From Rhipicephalus microplus (Eukaryota > Arthropoda > Arachnida > Ixodida > Ixodidae): a stretch of DNA of 64,000 nt. The notes beneath the pieces are model-generated. The model did no database searches. It was given only the letters and a program-made list of their open reading frames with translations, and was not told the origin of the DNA. Position 1 is the first letter of the stretch, and every line of letters begins with the position of its first letter. The stretch lies in NCBI RefSeq assembly GCF_043290135.1, contig NC_134705.1, positions 40,948,771-41,012,770 of the forward strand, read 5' to 3'. Of the stretch, positions 1-10,789 are shown piece after piece. The position numbers and the translations under genes are program-made.

Positions 1-1640
1 GGGCCCACGACGGCTTTCTTTGTGTCTGCTACACGGCTACGCGCACGTACACGTGCCCTGAGAAAAGACTAGGCGGGCAAACGAGAATGCGTTTGTTTGG
101 GCAGTAAAGATATGGTGGGACAAGAGCACTTCGAGGCCTACGAGCGACCACACGCAGTGCTTGCGACCCGCAGGTCCCGCAAGGTCACAGTAGCGATGTG
201 CTTGCGTACGAAGCCCTTTCGTTTAGGCAAATTCCAATAGACAAATATCCACCAAGAAAGTAGCCAAGCAATGACACAGTTCCCGACACAGAAGGAGGAG
301 CGAGCGCACAACACACCCCGATCGCTTCGCACTTTCCACGACAGTCACTGTACCGGAAGTGTAAGCTTTGACACGGCGTAAAGAAACGCCAACCAGTATA
401 ACCACCGAACGCTCTTTTGGCGTAGTCTCCTAAGTAGTAGAACAACACGACACAGGAAATCCTAGTGAAGCTCGAACGCGGAAACGTCCGGTCCAATTAG
501 CAGCGACTGGTGGGGGTGGTGGTAGTGGTTAGAAGAGGAGAAAGGCACCTAACTTCTGCCGCCCGATCGGGAGCACGGCGCAGTGCCTGGAGCGACTGGT
601 TACGAGCGACGGTCAAGAGAAGCGGGCGAAAAAGGACTTCCTCGTACTCCACCATGAGCGGAATGAACCCCGTTCGCAGAAGCAGAGTCGTCCCGCACAC
701 ACACACACACCGGTGAGCCCCACAAAGAAGGCACACGAGTAACAAGGCCAGACAAGCACACCGCAGAAGCCCACAGAAACAAGTGCACACAAACACCACA
801 CGGGTGGCAGCCAAGCAGCCTTTCGAACCAATCACGAAACGTGGATAGACACACGAAAGAGACAGCTACGCCGAAAGTGGCCACGCGTCGTGGTCTACTA
901 ACTGGTCCACCGGCGTCTGCAGTCAGACAGCCAACAATGGATCGCGGCAAGACCAGCGGCGAGGAGCGAACCCGTTGGCCTGTGTGTGCGTTTGACTCTT
1001 CGAAATGGGACACACACGCACTGCTGATGCTGCGTCTTTGTGTGCCTCGACAGTCACGAGGAAAAAGCGAGGAGGGGAAGTGGAAATGACTGCAAACTGC
1101 ACGGCGCGAGAGGTGTGCGACGGCTGAGCCTCGGGTGGGGTCGTCGTGCAAGAAACGACGACCGAGCAGCAGAAAGGCGTCGTCACGCTCCAAACCGAGA
1201 AGCACGACACCACCACCCACCCCAACCTCCAAACGACTAAGGGTTTTTTTTGTTTTGTTTTCCTTGGGTAACGGGACGCGCCGAGACACGCCTACCACTC
1301 ATTCCTTTGAGAGCTCACTGGCACGGCCTGCTCAGCTCAGTGACCATCGAAACGAATGGGTAAGGTTGCCTATCCCTTCCTTAGGGAGGATCATTTACAA
1401 TGCACCTTACTTTCTTCTCTTTTTAACACAAAAGTGTTTTATTTCGGGGCCCACCACGGCTCCGCTGACTTACTTCCGTCACGGAAGTGACGCTGAAAAA
1501 TATGTATTAAGAAACTGCAAAGAAATAAAAACAGAAGTCAAGCATCCAATATACTGTTCAGTAGATACTGCCGGTTACGCCTGACACAGGACAACGTTTA
1601 GACTAAGAGGAGCTTCGCCTTTAATAATATTATTAATATC
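1..1640. other. GC-rich non-coding stretch, no gene recognised
   Basis: Several overlapping open frames exist on both strands (the longest is 232 codons, minus strand, 600-1298). They are low-complexity, rich in Arg, Ser, Cys and Val, and overlap one another, as expected of CpG-rich non-coding DNA. A short (CA)n tract lies at about 698-711. I see no domain, signal or convincing splice structure. A promoter or untranslated exon cannot be excluded. Confidence 0.4.
505..600 (+). repeat. Interspersed repeat, family also at 42407
   Basis: This stretch starts with a GTGGTGGTAGTGGTT core and continues through an 'ACTTCTGCCGCCC...GGGAGCACGGCGCAG' segment. The same order of blocks appears at 42407-42490, in degenerate form. 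Two diverged copies in one window point to a dispersed repeat family. Its class is not known to me. Confidence 0.5.
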
Positions 1641-1700
1641 TGGGGTTTTTAAGTCCCAAAACCACGATATGCTTATGAGGAACGCCGTAGAGGAGGGCGC
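1641..1700 (-). repeat. tRNA-derived SINE fragment (Ruka-like), 3' part
   Basis: The block 'AAGTCCCAAAACCACGATAT' followed by a degenerate GAGGAACGCCGTAGAGGAGGG matches the 3' body of the SINE seen more fully at 2584, 13285, 32270 and 42234. Only the 3' portion is clear. A short AT-rich (TAATATTATTAATATC) tail lies next to it on the left, as at other copies. Confidence 0.6.
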
Positions 1701-2517
1701 AGGAAATCAAAGCGCAGGGGCCTCGGGCGATTCCACCGAAAAAGTTGCCACTGGGTCAATATCGCAACCTTCAGGTCGGCGGTGGAGCAGCGCATGCATG
1801 CAGCTACTGTATACAGTGGCTGCATACACCAACCGTGGCGCCCTAACTGTGAGCGATCGGGCTCCGTGGCCAGGTATTAGAACACATTGTATTTTGCGAC
1901 TGTCCTTCTTTGCGTGGACAGTCGCGTCGGCCCCTAAGCTGACCGACGTGAGAGCACAAGCGTTAGCTGAAAGCCACATTTATCCAAGCCTGTTACACCA
2001 TTTTTATTATACACGAGCGCGCTTCATTGCACTGCATATCCACTAAACTATTGGCAGCACCTGTCGTGCTTCAGGTAAAGACGGCATTCTAGTTGCCTGT
2101 GCTGGGGCAACTAGAATGCCGTCTTATGCGTGTTTGTCAACAGAACTGCTGAGTCTTCATGTTTTGTGTCACAAAGCTAGCAAACGTTGCCTGAGCACGG
2201 TGTTTGCGGAAGTGACTAACTGACATAAATTGGGCTAACTGCAGCACAGGAATGCTATCTTTGCAATCATGAAAAGGATGTGCCTGTGCCAACCGGGCTG
2301 CATTAGCTTAAGGCAGCCCCTCTGCCTTCTGATATATTTTCGCTCTTTTATTGGTCGGCATAAGCAACAATCTTTTATTCGCTAAGCATTAAAATATAAC
2401 GGCAATAGGTTAAATAAACAGTTATTAAATAAACAACACATATCACAATGCAGAAATTCTTCGACCACTGTATGGTGCAGTTCAACCAGAAAAATTACCT
2501 GATCAGTTATTAATACA

Positions 2518-2518
<1 letters not shown>
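1701..2518. other. No gene seen; contains a perfect hairpin
   Basis: There is no supported coding region. The only distinct structure is the perfect 20-bp inverted repeat at 2078-2125, listed separately. A 125-codon open frame (1669-2046) crosses the SINE fragment boundary and shows no domain. Confidence 0.4.
2078..2125. repeat. Perfect 20-bp inverted repeat with 8-nt loop
   Basis: The left arm 2078-2097 (AAGACGGCATTCTAGTTGCC) is exactly complementary to the right arm 2106-2125. The arms are separated by TGTGCTGG. A stem this perfect implies recent origin or selection. It could be a very small palindromic MITE or a hairpin-forming RNA. No flanking direct repeat is obvious. Confidence 0.85.
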
Positions 2519-2580
<62 letters not shown>

Positions 2581-2581
2581 T
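2519..2581. repeat. (AAT)n microsatellite at a SINE 3' tail
   Basis: About 20 uninterrupted AAT units directly abut the 3' side of the minus-strand SINE at 2584-2800. Other copies of this SINE also end in short ATT- or ATC-rich tails, so the tract probably grew from the SINE tail. Confidence 0.9.
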
Positions 2582-2583
2582 GT

Positions 2584-2800
2584 AAGCCTTTATGCCTAAA
2601 AAGCATGATATGATTACGAGAGACGCTGAAGTGGAGGGCTCCGGATATTTCGACCAGCGTGCACTGACATCCCACAGTGAACGGGCTTCTATCATTTCGC
2701 CTCCATCGATATGCGACGACCACCACGCCCGGGTTATAACCCCGCGACCTTCGGGTCCACAACCAAGCGCTGCGACCACTCATCCACCATGCTGGACCTG
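2584..2800 (-). repeat. tRNA-derived SINE (Ruka-like), near full length
   Basis: Read on the minus strand, the copy begins with a tRNA-like head: an A-box-like TGGATGAGTGG, then a degenerate B box GGTTATAACCC about 40 nt later. It continues into the body 'GGAGGCGAAATG...CGGAGCCCTCC...TCGTAATCATATCATG' and ends in the (AAT)n tract. This arrangement is typical of a Pol III-transcribed tRNA-derived SINE. It strongly resembles the Ruka family of hard ticks; that assignment is from memory. Confidence 0.75.
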
Positions 2801-4903
2801 AGAATTAAATGAAATGCTGAAGAAAATAGCCAAAGACAGAGCAGGCGAAGAAATCCGCTCTAATTTATCAGAGGCAAGGGGACGTGAGCTTGTGCTGTGC
2901 GATGAAGCACAATGAAAAACGTGAGGCCGAGAGCGATCATAAACAAAATAGACAACTAGAAGACGCGCTCGCACGTCTGGAATATACAGAAAACAACATA
3001 CTTCTCGAGAGCGCGTTGAAGCACCACATTGCCGCTTTCATTGAAAGAGGCCAAAGCGAAGAAAACACCGGGACAAAGTAAGGGGTGCTACGAGGGGCAT
3101 CAAGATTTTTGAACGAATACGAATAACCTACAGTCTATCCTTTTAAAACATAAGACTCGTTTGTGTAATTGAAAACTGACTTGACTTTCAAGACAAGTTA
3201 CACAAAAGGCTCTTGGGTCACTAACGATATACTGATACCTGAACTGGCAGAAAGTGCAAGTTCATCTGTGTCTTTATGGAATATGGGCGCAGACGTCTTT
3301 CGGCTCGTTCAATTAGCATACAAGTATGAGCTGCACAGAAAAAGATGCGGTGTGCTCGACTCGCATCTCGGTATTGCTCGCCTCGCACTCAGGCGCGACG
3401 GCCAAGGGACGGTATTGGAAGTGACAGTTGTGATTGATTATTCAAAGAGTCTTCTGTCGATTATTCCTTTCTTCCAAATGTCTAAACTGATTACGATTCA
3501 TCGAATAACCATGTACAAACATTCGATTAATCATTCAACGATTCTATTATTTCTAAAGTAATTCGGGAGAGCACGGAGGCCACTTCGCAAGCTGCCAGAT
3601 TTACGAAGGAAGGGCGCTGCTGACACACAACGCAGGAAGAATTGGGACAGATTGCGCTTGTTATGTGTGTACATGTGCGCTCGTTTCGTGTGCCTTTCTT
3701 TCTTTTCGAAGAGCGCGCTTTAAATGCCGAGCGGTGGCGGTTGTTAGTCTACACTCGCCCTGTGTATGCTAATGTCGTGCGTGCTTTCTGCTTGAGGAGT
3801 GTGCTGCGAGTTTCAAGCTGCTGGACGTTCTTGACGTGACTTTGCAATTTCATGCTGTTGCTGAAACAATGCACAATAAACGCTCAGCTACATCTGTAAA
3901 GACACGTTTATCTTACATGTTATACCGATTCCCATATAGGGGCATCAGCCACGTCTTCTTTTTAATTTTTTGGCGGGCATAGAAGTCCATGAAACATTAA
4001 AAATAGTGCTAAGGCAGAAATAGACATTGTGAGAAAACATGCGCATAAATACGCTTTCTTCCGCTCACCACCTTCGCAAGAACATTTCCTGGAACACAAC
4101 GAGATTAAAAGGACAAAAGAAAGGAAAGTCAAAGCACGCCACTTAATCGCACCTTTACAGAGTAGAACACCAGATGCGTCGGACTACACTACGAACCGGA
4201 TCACGGTGACCCAGACAAGGAGGAAAAAACAAAATGCCAAGCAATAACACTTCGTCCACTCCAAGTTACACAACCCGGCTTATTCGAGTACTTATACCAG
4301 ATATTGGACAACGTTTTCGCTGCAATAATGAACGGTTCATCAATAAACGATCATACTGTACTCCAGCGCAGCAAGGTTCTTGCTCGAACGAGTTTCCAAA
4401 ACTTGTTTGCAGTGCCAATGTAACGCTGGCATCAGACCAATGGACACTTCGCTGCATACAGACCACTAATCTGAAGGAAATGCACTTTGTGCACCAGCTG
4501 TTTCTGCCAACAATCAACATTTTCGTACTAATCAAATGCTGCTGCCTCATGAGGCTGATCTCAAGGCCAAAGCGAAACAGCTCAAGTAAAAAAAAAAAAA
4601 CACCATCGCAATCTAGAGAGTCGCCTTTCGGGAATGCCTAGCTGCATGTGGACGCATTCCGAGAACGTCCCGTGCCTGGAACGCCGTTCGATCTGACGGT
4701 TTCGTCGAAGAATGTGTTCCGGTAACAACGAGAAAACAGGCGCTTCCGCCCACAGACGGGAAGGGTTGAGAAATACGGCTCGTCAAGACGAGGACGTCGG
4801 CTCCACTGCCGCAGAGGCTAGAGAAAAGAAGAATGTTAAGAGGGGGAGAACCCATCCAGAAAGCATCAACGCTGACACGTGAGGTAGGAAGCGAAGAACT
4901 CGC
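2801..4903. other. No gene recognised; possible 3' end near 3875
   Basis: Open frames up to 135 codons are present (for example 3169-3561 and 4234-4641, plus strand) but show no domain. A canonical AATAAA lies at 3875-3880, following a plausible 3'-UTR-like stretch. The AT-rich run at about 3430-3560 contains TCGATTAATC-like motifs, also seen near 46990, that may be relics of a DNA transposon. Confidence 0.35.
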
Positions 4904-4906
4904 TGA

Positions 4907-4998
<92 letters not shown>

Positions 4999-4999
4999 A
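4904..4999. repeat. (GAAA)n microsatellite, about 24 units
   Basis: This is a pure GAAA tract. It produces long artificial open frames (Lys-Glu-Arg on plus, Phe-Leu-Ser on minus) that should not be taken as genes. Confidence 0.95.
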
Positions 5000-5190
5000 C
5001 GGAAGAAAAGCAGTAGGCAGGTGGCCAAACAGGCACTTCGACAGCCTGCAATCGCCGCCCGGAACAACGGGCAAGAAAACAGAAATACAAACGCATACGC
5101 ATCAACAAAACAAAAATGCATGAAGCGACCACAACTACGTCGAAAAGAAACGCGAGCATGCCCGACAGGAAGAGCGCAACCACCGGCTTT

Positions 5191-5575
5191 CATCATCATC
5201 ATCATCATCATCAGCCTGACTACGTCCACTGCAGAACAAAGGCCTCTCCCATGTTCCGCCAGTTAACCCGGTCCTGTGCTTGCTGCTGCCAATTTATACC
5301 CGCAAACTTCTTAATCTCGTCTGCCCACCTAACCTTCTGTCTACCCCTAACCCGCTTCCCTTCTCTGGGAATCCAGTTAGTTACCCTTAATGACCAGCGG
5401 TTATCCTGTCTACGCGCTACGTGCCCAGCCCATGTCCATTTTCTCTTCTTTATTTCAACTATGATATCCTTAACCTCCGTTTGTCCCATAATCCACTCTG
5501 CTCTCTTCTCGTCTCTTAAGGTTACACCTACCATTTTTCTTTCCACCGGCTTTGAATTGCGTTCAAGTGCCGCAA
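5191..5575 (-). pseudogene. RTE-clade LINE, 5'-truncated 3' end
   Basis: The minus-strand frame from 5591 to 5220 encodes the C-terminal tail of an endonuclease-reverse transcriptase polyprotein of the RTE type. Diagnostic blocks are KMVGVTLRDEKRAEWI, TWAGHVARRQDNRW and the closing W-R-N-M-G-E-A-F-V-L-Q-W-T. The endonuclease and RT domains are absent, as in most dead-on-arrival LINE copies. The short 3' UTR leads into a (TGA)n tail, seen on plus as (ATC)n at about 5191-5213, which is the usual RTE terminus. The surviving frame has no stop, so the copy is fairly young, but it cannot encode an active enzyme. Confidence 0.85.
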
Positions 5576-5595
5576 TATTGAGCCCACACAACGCC

Positions 5596-7090
5596 GCTGA
5601 AGATTGTCAACATCACAAGGGTCGCAAGAGAGAGGGGGAGTCTAACATCCCCTCCCTCGTATTTTTTTCTTAAATTGTGCATGTATACCGGGTTCTGACG
5701 TCATTGAAAATGCCGTGTTTTAAAACCATCTGGTAGTACACGGAGTTCATTGCATCAGAATATTGCACGCCGTTTTTCCTTTTTTTTTTTCCTTCTCGCT
5801 ATTCCCGCAAGGATATTCGTATTTTTGTCCTCACTCCGAACTTTCCCAGACAATCTTCGACTTCCGTGGACAGCTGCAGAACAAAGCAAGCAACTACACG
5901 CAACACCCTAGGAACTTCAAGATCTTCCGCATAGAGTCACCGATTTTTTTTTTTTTTTCACCTTCCTGCAATAGAATGTATCATCCCATTAAACACTGTG
6001 ATACATGATATTCATGTCGCGCTCGCTGTGGCATTTCGTGTCTGCATTTCAAGAAATTAAATAAAAGCGGCCGCCATACCACATACGGGCCGTTCTAGTA
6101 ATCGACACTATAGACTTATAGCTAGTACGAGGACGCTCACCACTCATTCGAGGTTCAGAGCGACTTCATGGTCGTCGATATAATATATATGTGACATTTC
6201 CATTTGAATCGGGCAATGTGTACGGGCACGACCCCACTGTGGCCCTTCAACTGTAAGGCTAATTCTAACGGCGCGTTTCTCTGACCCAGCCACTCTGTCC
6301 AAGCAAACTTTAAGGTGGCGACAGCATTGTACAGTAGTAGCCATTTTGTTGATACTGAATGAAGACAAATTTGTCGCTAACCAGCTGCCGCCGACGTCAC
6401 GCGAGAGTTCGCCAACCTTAGATTGTGTACGTGAGTTGGCTGAACTCGATCGGAAATCCAGCTCGACATCGTACGTCGGTAAGCGCAATGGAAGGGCAGA
6501 TTCGCCGTCTTCGAAATGACACGATTTCGCTCCAAATGCGCCGTAGCATTTCGACGGCGAGGTTTAGTGTTGCGCCTGTAGTCGCAGTCACGCCGCTGCA
6601 ACACGCTGACACAACGCGACGCGGATGGCGACATCCACAGCGATCTGGCTGCGAACTAGCAACGCCCGCATGCTCGATGAGGCGTAACGTCGCTTGCCCC
6701 GTATTGGATACACGGCGAGGAAAGCTGCTCGGAGTCGCGAAACCTCAGTCTAGAGCCCTTCAACGAAGCAATGACTTGCATAACAAATTCCTTACGCCTC
6801 AGCTATGGAGAGACCTTTGAAGCGGAGAACGAAGTGTTTTGATGGCCTCTAGCACTTTGTTATAAAGCCGCCTGACAGTCGGGCTTACACAGTCAACTTC
6901 AGGGCGTACAACCTTCCGCCTATGCACTAGAGCAATGCATGCTCATTGGGGACAGCAGATGCGCCCACGTGAAAATATTCCTGAAAGGGTACCTATACAA
7001 GCAGACAAGCTATTACGCAAGACTGAAAGGTCCGTACTTCAGAACATGACGTGTCAATATCATGCACACGAACGCTTTACTAGTGGAGGT
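5596..7090. other. CpG-containing stretch, no proven gene
   Basis: The segment 6140-6900 is CpG-rich for this window. On the minus strand a TGACGTC (CRE-like) site near 6395 is followed by an ATG in good context (AAAATGG) at 6344, which opens a 67-codon frame to 6144. This looks like a promoter plus first exon, but I see no domain and no clear donor. T-rich runs lie at about 5775-5790 and 5945-5960. Confidence 0.35.
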
Positions 7091-7099
7091 GGCCTGGTG

Positions 7100-7232
7100 A
7101 GATTTGTGGTAAAAGGTGGCAGCCGAAAGCACAGGACGAGATGATTGGCGAAACACAGTAAAGGCTTTCATCCTGCAGTGGGAGTAATCAGCCTGATGCT
7201 GATTATGACCATGATGATGATGACAATAATTT
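7100..7232 (+). pseudogene. RTE-clade LINE, 3'-terminal fragment
   Basis: The plus strand encodes a degenerate D-W-R-N-T-V-K-A-F-I-L-Q-W-E just before a stop, equivalent to the end of the RTE polyprotein at 5220-5260. It is followed by a short UTR and a TGATGATGATG tail. About 130 bp remain. Confidence 0.65.
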
Positions 7233-7239
7233 GCGCCCC

Positions 7240-8925
7240 AAGTATGGCATTCTGGTACCGTAGCCAGGTGACGCTGAGCGTCCTCAATAAATCCGGTGCT
7301 CACGTACGGTATTCTGCGACGACTTTTCTTGATAGAAGATGCAGAAACGAAGCGTAAGCTTGCTACCGCGCCAAAAGGTAGTACTCAAGATTACTTACAA
7401 TTTTATCATCGGCCTTGCTGAAATAAACGATGTTTTATTCATTATGAGACTCGAACAGTTGCGGGAGGTCGTAGGTAAAACACCGTCACTGTACACAATA
7501 ATGGAAGGATACCTTCCTGTCCGTGTCTTAGAGAGCAGCACCTTTTCGGAAGTCCCGTTTCCCAGAGTAAACATGGCCTCCAGGTATGAATCGGTCGGTT
7601 TCAAGAATAATATACGCTCATAACAGGACACTGAAGTGTTCACTGAAGAATCCGAATGTTTTTCCCATTCATGATTTTCATGTATATAATTTCGTAAACG
7701 CTTTAAAGATGTTGGCGAGCAAAACCGAAAGCAATCGCAAGCTGCCATACAATTCTCTCAGAAATGCACGAACGTGCGGAAGCTCCGCCTCCGCATGGCC
7801 TTCGCTGCAATGTGAAGATAAGTTGTCGCCGAGTATAGCGGCGAAACTGTCGCAATTGTGCGGATCCTAAAGTGAGCACTCACTATAACAAGTTACAAGC
7901 TGACTCACCTGGCTTCTTGAAGCACGCGTCCACCAAGAGGAGAATATTTCAGAAACACGCGCACTGCGACGATGTAAAAAAAGAAATAAAAACACGGGCG
8001 TGATCGGAAGTTCTTTAACGTTTACCCTATAATAGGTGGCCTCTTTTCCTTTCTTTTTTTTTAAGAGAAGTGCTACGAGACGGTACCTTGCAGTGCGCTT
8101 TTATATGCGGAATTCTTCGAAGCACCTCGAAATAACAGGTGCTCGTGGATTGTCTCACGCTCAGTGCATCACGTAGGGCGCATGTATCGCCATTATTTCA
8201 CTGTGCTGTCCCTCTTTTCACCTTGTGGTGCACATCCTTCTAGGCTCAGTTCGTCGTTCTCTCCAGTTATGTATGCTAACTATAAAACAAGCTCTTCTAT
8301 TACAACGAGAAGCAGAGCGTTAAGGGAGTGTCGCAGCTCGTAGCTTCTCGGAATGCGAGCCTCAGGCGTAGCTGGGCCAGTCCGGAGAACGAGCGGGGTG
8401 ACGCACCGTCAAACACGACGCGAAAGGTGGTCGTGCCGCTGCTGCAAACGGAAACAGCGCCGCGTGCGCCTGCTGTCGGATTCCTTCTGGACAGAGAAAA
8501 ACAAAAACGGGCTCGAACAAGGCAAGCGTCAAATCGCACGACGCGCCGAGTCTACGTGGCTTTGTTGTTGTTTTATTATTGTTGTTGTTAGGTTTCCCCT
8601 TCCTTTACAGCAATTCCGTGGTGATCCGAGAGGCCTTGCGTGAGACTATGTACGTGATTTGAAAAAGGCGTCTTCCTACCTAAGCAGCCCTCATTCCACA
8701 GGCTTCAGTCCCAGATTAGTAGTAGTAGTAGTAGTAAATGTATCTCGGTCGTCCCAGAACTACATAATTATGAGGAAGCATGCCATACAGCAGGGAAACG
8801 AACGAGGGGTTATGAGGCATGATAGTCGCGGACCAACCACATCGCCCGGAAGGAACCATCGACACCAAGCGCGCCAAGAGCGATTCTCGAATTTCGAAGT
8901 CTAGGTAGACGAACTAATACTAACC
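7240..8925. other. No gene seen; low-complexity tracts
   Basis: Open frames are all under 120 codons and carry no domain. A TTG/TTA-rich low-complexity run lies at about 8563-8590 and a (GTA)n run at about 8717-8735. Confidence 0.4.
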
Positions 8926-8929
8926 TAAA

Positions 8930-9058
8930 CAGGAGAGAAACACGGGACTGGCGTCGCCTGCTCACAAACGCTTTACCACATTTACATAGGTTGTTGCACA
9001 GATACAGCAACAAATGTCCGTGGTGCAAAGAAACACCGACACAGGAGCATGTCACTAC
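8930..9058 (+). pseudogene. LINE ORF2 C-terminal fragment, left half
   Basis: The plus strand reads W-R-R-L-L-T then K-C-P-W-C-K-E-T-P-T-Q-E-H-V-T. This is the cysteine/histidine knuckle found after the RNase H domain of tick I-like LINEs (compare LCKACGHRATLRHMLWEC at about 25730 on minus). The frame is cut exactly at the P-like element boundary at 9059 and appears to resume at 11661. The copy is a small, diverged relic. Confidence 0.6.
9052..9058. repeat. TSD of P-like element, left copy
   Basis: TCACTAC here is repeated exactly at 11654-11660, immediately outside the two inverted repeats. Confidence 0.75.
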
Positions 9059-9093
9059 TAGAGTGCCTAGAATATTCTCCTAGTGTCATGAAC
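9059..9093 (+). repeat. Left terminal inverted repeat of P-like element
   Basis: This arm pairs with 11618-11653. The arms differ by one inserted A (AATATTCT versus AATATTTCT) and one transition. Such short, nearly perfect TIRs are expected of the transposase-binding termini of a cut-and-paste element. Confidence 0.85.
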
Positions 9094-9293
9094 AGGCGCC
9101 TTCCCCATCGGCGACTGGGAAATTGATTTGGATTCAGCGTTAGGGGGCGCTACTTGCAACTGGCGCGTCAGTTTGCGTGCCGGCCGGGCCTTTCAACGTT
9201 GTGTCGGGTGGCGACTTGTCTGTGTGGTGAAGCGTGTTCTCGCTACGTTTCGAATATGTGCCGTGAATTCTCGTGCAGCGATTGTGTGTGACT

Positions 9294-10789
9294 ATGCCTG
9301 GAAAAAAAGGAAGAACGTGCTTTGTGCCTTTGTGCAAAGGCGGGTACAAGTCTTTCAAGGAGAAGGTGTCTCTGTTCAGGGCTCCGGCAGACCCTGTTCG
9401 TCTTCAAGAATGGGCGCGAAACATCAAAAGAGGTGACAAAGTTCTAGACGAAACTTGTGTAGTGTGTTCTCGTCATTTTGATGATCGCTACATCCAAAGA
9501 ACTTTCAAGCATGTCATCAACGGCGAGGACGTCGAATTCGACCGTGAACGACCATCGCTAACGCCGGACGCCGTTCCTACCATTTTCCCGGATGGCCCCG
9601 CTTACCTGACTAAACCAGTGCCTCGAAAAGGAAAAGAGAGGAATATTGCTGACTCCGCCTGCTAAGCGTAAAGCGCCGAATGAACCCACGACTTCCCAGG
9701 CCTGTGACGATGCTGCCGCTGGCGAGGAAACAGCACAGGCGCCGCACCCGTTTCACAGCATAACGCCACCGTCGGCATTTTGCAGCAAAATTTGCTTGCC
9801 CAGTAACCCAGAAGCATTGTGCTTCGCATGGCACTACAATACAGTGCCGGGTGACGTGTGCGTGTTGAAACACGTAGTGTTTTCGTCAAGCAAGGAAGTA
9901 GGTGCTGCAGATGGGTACCTTTGCAGTACTTACTGCCGCGGCATAAATGTGGAAGAGCACTATGTCAGCACCGAAACTGGCGCACTCGCTTCGCTGAAAA
10001 GGGCCGACGATCTGCTTCTTTGTTGCGGCTGCGAAATCGAGCCTGACGCTGGCACTAAGTGCGTCCGTTTCGGAAGCGGATGTTTTTCGCCCAAGTGCTT
10101 GGTTACTACGCAGGATGGCAAAGCTTGCTTGAGGTGCAAGTACCTGAGGAGACTGATTCAAAATCAGCGGAACAGACTGAAGAGGAAACGCAGAGGCACA
10201 TTCAAGAAGCGCATTTCTAGGAAGTCTGTGCAGTTGTTCTGGGCCAAGAAGAAGCTGGCTAAGGCGCAAAGGAGCATTGAAGAGCTACGGGCAGTCAACA
10301 ATGGAATTGCCAAGGCTGCTTTAGAAAAAAGGTTGAGTGGTCTGCCAGTGAAGCAGCGTATTGCTGTCAAAACCTGCTTTCAGGCAGCCACTCGGAAGTC
10401 GACCAGAGGCATGTCGTATGACAAACTGTGGATATTGGAGTGCATTCTTATGCGAATGAAAAGTCCACAGCTTTACGAGCATGTCCGCAGGCACGAAATA
10501 ATGGCTCTGCCAAGCAAGTCTTGCTTAGACAAGCATATTAAAGGCTTTAAGATCGCATTTGGATTTAACTCCAAAGTCCTTTCAGCACTACAGGAGAAGA
10601 CCAAGGAAATGGACGAGTTTAGCCGTCATGGTGGACTTGTATTTGACGAACTCAAACTTTCAGAGAACATTAACGTCAAGGCATCTGGGGAGCTGACAGG
10701 ATTTGTGGACTTAGGACCATTTACGGATGACAGAAATAAGACAGAGGCCAGTGACCACGGGTTCGTGGTTATGTTTCAGCCATTCCAAG
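9294..10789 (+). pseudogene. THAP-domain P-element-like transposase, first exon(s), frameshifted
   Basis: The frame opens at ATG 9294 (MPGKKGRTCFVPLC). The N-terminal 101 residues form a THAP zinc-binding domain: C9-x4-C14, W40, C58-x2-H61-F62 and the closing AVPTIF box. THAP domains bind the ends of the transposon DNA. The reading frame then shifts by one near 9640-9660 and continues to 10789 with a basic/coiled segment, a conserved Y-D-K-L-W block and G-L-V-F-D-E-L-K-L-S-E, the region around the first RNase H-like catalytic Asp of P transposases. The exon ends at CCAAG|GTATGTG, a near-perfect splice donor (intron phase 1). The frameshift could be a mutation or an unrecognised small intron. 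Without the C-terminal catalytic residues it is unlikely to encode an active enzyme. Confidence 0.8.

Noticed and set aside
600..1298. 232-codon minus-strand ORF
   Set aside because: Arg/Ser/Cys/Val-rich low-complexity sequence overlapping several other frames; no domain, start context or splice sites.
2382..2783. Minus-strand ORFs with poly-Ile or poly-Leu
   Set aside because: Translation of (AAT)n plus SINE sequence.
4613..5229. Long minus-strand frames rich in Phe-Leu-Ser and plus-strand Lys-Glu-Arg frame
   Set aside because: They are the translation of the (GAAA)n microsatellite.
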